Assembly (NCBI RefSeq): GCF_037992945.1
Contig: NZ_CP150304.1
Location: 2,235,501 to 2,299,500 of the forward strand
From: Peribacillus sp. FSL E2-0218
GTDB taxonomy: Bacteria; Bacillota; Bacilli; Bacillales; DSM-1321
Direction: 5' to 3'
Length of the DNA stretch: 64,000 bases
The notes under the pieces were generated by a model. It was not told the DNA's origin, did not search any database, and worked only from the letters and a program-made list of their open reading frames with translations. Below are positions 61,192-64,000 of this stretch, piece after piece. Both the position numbers and the translations under genes were made by a program. Position 1 is the stretch's first letter. Every line of letters starts with the position of its first letter.

Positions 61192-61320
61192 ATGAAAAAA
61201 AGAAAAAGAACATTTGAAGAATTGATCAAAGAAAACAAAAGGGAATTAATGATGGACCTTAAACAAATGGAAAGACTAGAGGAACGCCTTGAAAAAAAAC
61301 ATATGCAAAAAGCTGAGTAA
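61192..61320 (+). CDS. FbpB-family small basic protein
   Basis: 42 aa: KKRKRTFEELIKENKRELMMDLKQMERLEERLEKKH. Matches the FbpB family (Fur-regulated basic protein B; SFSELIEENKQELL...IEERIEEKH), which in B. subtilis assists the FsrA small RNA in iron-sparing repression, including of citB. AGGTGAAAAC precedes ATG 61192. No clear Fur box (TGATAATnATTATCA) is seen upstream, only AGATAATTATGACA at about 61093-61106. Confidence 0.75.
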   Translation: MKKRKRTFEELIKENKRELMMDLKQMERLEERLEKKHMQKAE

Positions 61321-61346
61321 CCAAGAGGGTTCATTAGCTAAATATG

Positions 61347-61382
61347 AGTCAGTACGTTGTCTTCAATCGTGCTGGCTTTTTA
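61347..61382 (+). terminator. Terminator after the FbpB-like gene
   Basis: AGTCAGTACG (61347-61356) pairs with CGTGCTGGCT (61368-61377, two G-T pairs), then TTTTTATTTT. Confidence 0.7.
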
Positions 61383-61455
61383 TTTTGCGCTTTTCAAAAT
61401 CTGGCACTCATGAATTGCTTCCTTTTCACCCATTATAATAGAAGGAGGCGATAAA

Positions 61456-61599
61456 ATGAGTAATCCAAAAAAAGATTCCAAACACTTTAGACCAAGCCAT
61501 CTTGGAACACAGCCAAGGGAAGCTGGAAGCAATAACGGTAAGCAAATGCAGGATAAATCCGGGAAGCATGCCCAGGTGATTCAGACAAAAGGCGAATGA
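61456..61599 (+). CDS. sspN: Small acid-soluble spore protein N
   Basis: 47 aa: HLGTQPREAGSNNGKQMQDKSGKHAQVIQTKGE follows SspN of B. subtilis almost word for word (HLGTQPREAG..KGKQMQDQTGEHPQVIQTKGE). GAAGGAGGCG precedes ATG 61456. Forespore-made; transcribed with tlp downstream. Confidence 0.93.
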   Translation: MSNPKKDSKHFRPSHLGTQPREAGSNNGKQMQDKSGKHAQVIQTKGE

Positions 61600-61665
61600 C
61601 GAAGGATTAGCGCGAATTGATAATATTATTATGTAAACCATTTTTTTGATTAGGGGTGAAAACCA

Positions 61666-61911
61666 ATGGATTCATTCAAACATAATCAGGATAACCGTTT
61701 GGATAATGTAGAGAAACTTCAGGACGCGATTCACAATACGGAACAGAACATGACAGCGGCGAATGATGCGACATCCTTTTCATCAGCTGAGGACAAAATG
61801 GCGATTACAGCCAAAAACGAGCGAAGAAAAGCGAGCATTGAAGCGATGAAGCAAGAAGTACAAGATGAGCAAGAAGCACGGGAGAACGGCTACAGTACCG
61901 ATAATATTTAG
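61666..61911 (+). CDS. tlp: Small acid-soluble spore protein Tlp
   Basis: 81 aa, Tlp family: HNQDNRLDNVEKLQDAIHNTEQNM and KNERRKASIEAMKQEVQDE. Despite its name (thioredoxin-like protein) it lacks CxxC and is a forespore protein co-transcribed with sspN. AGGGGTG precedes ATG 61666. Confidence 0.93.
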   Translation: MDSFKHNQDNRLDNVEKLQDAIHNTEQNMTAANDATSFSSAEDKMAITAKNERRKASIEAMKQEVQDEQEARENGYSTDNI

Positions 61912-61923
61912 TTTATGGATGAT

Positions 61924-61963
61924 GGGGAAGAAAGAAGCATGATTGCTTTCTTCCCCATTTTTT
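61924..61963 (+). terminator. Terminator of sspN-tlp
   Basis: GGGGAAGAAAG (61924-61934) pairs with CTTTCTTCCCC (61946-61956), then ATTTTTT. Confidence 0.85.
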
Positions 61964-62050
61964 CATGAGAGCTGAAGCCTGCTTAAATGAAATGAGAACG
62001 GTTGTTATGGTAATATGTTTATATTGCAAAAATGAAAGTGGGGAACAAAA

Positions 62051-62482
62051 ATGTTCATAGCTGAAAATGATATTGAAGTGAGGTATGCAGAGACAGACCA
62101 GATGGGTGTTGTTTACCATGCCAATTATTTAATATGGATGGAACTGGGCAGGACAAAATTAATCGAAGATTTAGGATTTCGTTATGCCGATATGGAGGCG
62201 GTTGGGATCCTATCCCCTGTCATGGACATACAGGCTTCATACAAATCGCCTATACGATATGGTGATAAAGTAAAGGTGAGGACCTGGATTGATATGTATG
62301 ACGGGTTACGGGTCGTGTATAATTATGAAATCGTCAATGGTAAAGGGGAAGTGGCGGCTACTGGCCATTCTTCACATGTTTGCGTGAAAAAGGACAGCTT
62401 CCGTCCGATATCGATTAAACGTATGTTTCCTGATTGGCATGAGGCCTATGAAAAAAATAAAAAGCAGAATGAGCTGGTTTAA
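62051..62482 (+). CDS. yneP: Acyl-CoA thioesterase YneP (YbgC/4HBT family)
   Basis: 143 aa hot-dog-fold thioesterase with RYAETDQMGVVYHANYLIWMELGR, holding the catalytic Asp of the 4-hydroxybenzoyl-CoA thioesterase group. Substrate unknown. AAAGTGGGG precedes ATG 62051; yneQ follows 19 nt after the stop. Confidence 0.9.
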   Translation: MFIAENDIEVRYAETDQMGVVYHANYLIWMELGRTKLIEDLGFRYADMEAVGILSPVMDIQASYKSPIRYGDKVKVRTWIDMYDGLRVVYNYEIVNGKGEVAATGHSSHVCVKKDSFRPISIKRMFPDWHEAYEKNKKQNELV

Positions 62483-62501
62483 TTAATCGAGGTGTATAGA
62501 C

Positions 62502-62798
62502 ATGGCTTTCGGCATTAAACGGAAAGATGTAGTGGAGTGGAAACAGCGGATCGATCAAGGCGAAATCGCTTTTTTAACTCATTATTGGCTGGACGACCGT
62601 TTTCCTGGCTGCAAGACGGTTACAAAAGTCGGCAGTAAAGATTTAGGCCGATTATCTGAATGGGGTAAGCAATACGGACTGAAAAAAGAGTGGATCCATC
62701 ACCGCAAGGATGGCTATTCTCATTATGACCTCCTGGGCGACAAACAAAGGGATATCCTCAAAGCGGAAGGGATTTCTGTAGTGCTTCTCGATGAATAG
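62502..62798 (+). CDS. yneQ: Conserved hypothetical protein YneQ
   Basis: 98 aa; FGIKRKDVVEWKQRIDQGEIAFLTHYWLDDRFPGCKTVTKVG and a C-terminal HHRKDGYSHYDLLGD. Conserved in bacilli in this place; function unknown. CGAGGTG precedes ATG 62502, probably co-transcribed with yneP. Confidence 0.85.
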   Translation: MAFGIKRKDVVEWKQRIDQGEIAFLTHYWLDDRFPGCKTVTKVGSKDLGRLSEWGKQYGLKKEWIHHRKDGYSHYDLLGDKQRDILKAEGISVVLLDE

Positions 62799-62838
62799 AA
62801 AAGAAGAGGCAACAGCAGTTTGCACCGCTGCTGCATGG

Positions 62839-63135
62839 TCATGCGCTCTTATCATAATGAAATTCAGGCTCAGTCAGCTTTTCGTTGAAGGTAATCCGCA
62901 GATCATGGCCATCGAAGTACCAAATATCTTTTTCTTCAACATAGAAATGAACATTATTCGTCGATGATACGGCTGCCGCATTTTCAGGAGCTTCTTGCAT
63001 GATGCCCAATGAAAAGCCGCTTTGGACGGAACTGTGTCCGCCATATCTTACATAAAAGCGCAAATGTGAGCCTTCCTGGAGCTCCAATTCATCCGCATAC
63101 CACTTGGCTGCTTGATCGGAAATGGTCAGTTTCAT
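62839..63135 (-). CDS. yneR: HesB/YneR-family protein
   Basis: 98 aa, HesB-like domain protein of the YneR group, related to A-type Fe-S scaffold proteins but without the C...CxC cysteines (no Cys at all in the 98 residues), so it does not bind a cluster in the usual way. ATG 63135 is preferred over ATG 63141 because AAGGAAGGAG must be spaced from it. Confidence 0.85.
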   Translation of the reverse strand: MKLTISDQAAKWYADELELQEGSHLRFYVRYGGHSSVQSGFSLGIMQEAPENAAAVSSTNNVHFYVEEKDIWYFDGHDLRITFNEKLTEPEFHYDKSA

Positions 63136-63224
63136 AGTCATTCTCCTTCCTTGAGGTTCGTTATTTAAGTATAAAGTAATTATGAAGTAGATGCGAATAA
63201 TGTGCGTTTTAGAAAGGAAATACA

Positions 63225-63713
63225 ATGGAGATCATTTATACAATTTGTTTCATTACCCGTAAAACGAACAATAAAGCTGAAGTGTTGATGCTATTCCGCA
63301 AGAAAGATCCCAATCGGGGGAAATGGAATGGCATTGGAGGGAAAATCGAGGAAGGTGAGACGGTCCGTGAATCGATGGAACGGGAAATTTTTGAAGAAAC
63401 TGGTTTGAAGGTCAAGCGATTGACCTATAGGGGAATCGTGACATGGAATGAGACGGGCGGAATGTATGTGTACCGCGCTGAAGATACAGGGGGAAGTGTT
63501 GGGCCATGTGATGAAGGAGAATTGGCTTGGAAGCCTTATCAATGGATCATGGAGGCAGCTGAAGTCGTATCCAACATCAAGCACTATCTTAGTGAGGTAT
63601 TGGATGCCTCACCTCCGCAAGAATTTGCCTGCATCTATGAAAAGGATCACTTCGTTTCCATGAAAAAGAAGGAACTGCCTCCTTTCGCAAAAGAATCGGT
63701 TTTAACCAATTGA
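63225..63713 (+). CDS. Nudix hydrolase (MutT-like)
   Basis: 162 aa. Complete Nudix box GKIEEGETVRESMEREIFEETGL (about 43-65: G-x5-E-x7-REIFEETG). Likely hydrolyses oxidised or other nucleoside diphosphate derivatives (8-oxo-dGTPase type); substrate not predictable. AAAGGAAA precedes ATG 63225. Divergent from yneR. Confidence 0.9.
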   Translation: MEIIYTICFITRKTNNKAEVLMLFRKKDPNRGKWNGIGGKIEEGETVRESMEREIFEETGLKVKRLTYRGIVTWNETGGMYVYRAEDTGGSVGPCDEGELAWKPYQWIMEAAEVVSNIKHYLSEVLDASPPQEFACIYEKDHFVSMKKKELPPFAKESVLTN

Positions 63714-63715
63714 AG

Positions 63716-63736
63716 ACCGCCAATGGGCGGTTTTTT
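63716..63736 (+). terminator. Terminator after the Nudix gene
   Basis: ACCGCC (63716-63721) pairs with GGCGGT (63726-63731), followed by TTTTTT. Confidence 0.85.
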
Positions 63737-63852
63737 ATTTGGTTTTTATAAACAAGACTATTCAATTTTAATAGGTAGTAAAGAAATCAGAATATTGTTA
63801 TATTAAAAAGAAAGTCAAAGAATATGCGGTTTCGTGAGGGGGGAATGCGTCG

Positions 63853-63873
63853 CTATATATGAAGAATATATAG
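63853..63873. promoter_or_regulatory. Palindromic element upstream of the PadR gene
   Basis: CTATATAT-GAAGA-ATATATAG is a perfect 8+8 inverted repeat about 50 nt before the PadR start. PadR regulators are often autoregulated through AT-rich dyads; it may also overlap the -10 region. Confidence 0.45.
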
Positions 63874-63921
63874 TTTTCGACCTACCTATTTAAGTATCTT
63901 ATTTAGAGGGGGCTGCCGAAT

Positions 63922-64000
63922 TTGCGAAAAGCGGAGCTATTAAAAGGAAGTACGGAGATGGTATTGCTTTCGTTGCTGGCTCAGAAGGATATGTACGGCT
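63922..64000 (+). CDS. PadR-family transcriptional regulator, 5' partial
   Basis: TTG 63922 follows AGAGGGGG (63905-63912). The 26 visible residues RKAELLKGSTEMVLLSLLAQKDMYG match the N-terminal helix and start of the winged HTH of PadR proteins (LLKGS.E..LLSLL...DMYGYEI). The gene runs off the right edge. Confidence 0.8.
   Translation, partial: MRKAELLKGSTEMVLLSLLAQKDMYG

Noticed and set aside
1..64000. Search for CRISPR arrays, rRNA, tRNA, prophage or known defence systems
   Set aside because: No spaced direct repeats, no tRNA-like cloverleaf, no rRNA segment, and no phage or defence gene family was recognised by eye.

Overview
The window reads as chromosome of a spore-forming Bacillaceae, most like Peribacillus / Bacillus simplex. 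The evidence is the B. subtilis-type gene order, strong AGGAGG ribosome-binding sites with some TTG/GTG starts, Gram-positive SAM and TPP riboswitches, and small acid-soluble spore protein genes (sspP, sspO, sspN, tlp) around aconitase. The genus call is inference.

Layout. 1-4.8 kb: 5-oxoprolinase cluster (ycsG, ycsI, pxpB/kipI, pxpC/kipA, kipR). 4.9-6.8 kb: a LysR regulator divergent from hutG. 7-11.9 kb: a 51-aa protein, an SRAP-family protein, a SAM-riboswitch-controlled NhaC/MetT transporter, an AlsT-type symporter and a YozQ-like protein. 12.4-15.7 kb: cobyric acid synthase, HU, and a tiny Ser/Arg-rich protein whose stop overlaps that of a convergent Ser/Thr kinase.

16.1-26.1 kb: a catabolic operon for anthranilate -> 3-hydroxyanthranilate -> meta-cleavage -> pyruvate + acetyl-CoA. 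It has an HpaB-type monooxygenase, an IclR regulator, 3-hydroxyanthranilate dioxygenase, ACMS decarboxylase, 2-aminomuconate deaminase, semialdehyde dehydrogenase, 4-oxalocrotonate decarboxylase, hydratase, aldolase and acylating acetaldehyde dehydrogenase. Its flavin reductase is a frameshifted pseudogene, and a transporter start appears truncated at the far end.

26.7-31.2 kb: secreted pullulanase with a perfect 22-bp operator, then an internally deleted IS3/IS150-type relic and a LacI regulator. 31.7-39.3 kb: a TPP-riboswitch operon, tenA-ykoEDC-tenI-thiO-thiS-thiG-thiF. 39.8-46.4 kb: a glucomannan-type (gmu) operon: manA/gmuF, PTS IIB/IIA/IIC, GH1 phospho-glycosidase, GntR regulator, ROK kinase. 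46.5-52.2 kb: a second beta-glucoside PTS island under a LicR-like PRD regulator. 52.4-56.1 kb (minus strand): RpiR regulator and a malXY-like unit in which malX is split into IIC and IIB at an in-frame U UUA AAA heptamer. 56.3-63.7 kb: the conserved sspP-sspO-citB-yneN-sspN-tlp-yneP-yneQ-yneR block, then a Nudix hydrolase and the start of a PadR regulator.

Most notable: the candidate -1 frameshift in malX, the decayed reductase in an otherwise intact anthranilate operon, and the kinase/Ser-Arg protein pair.
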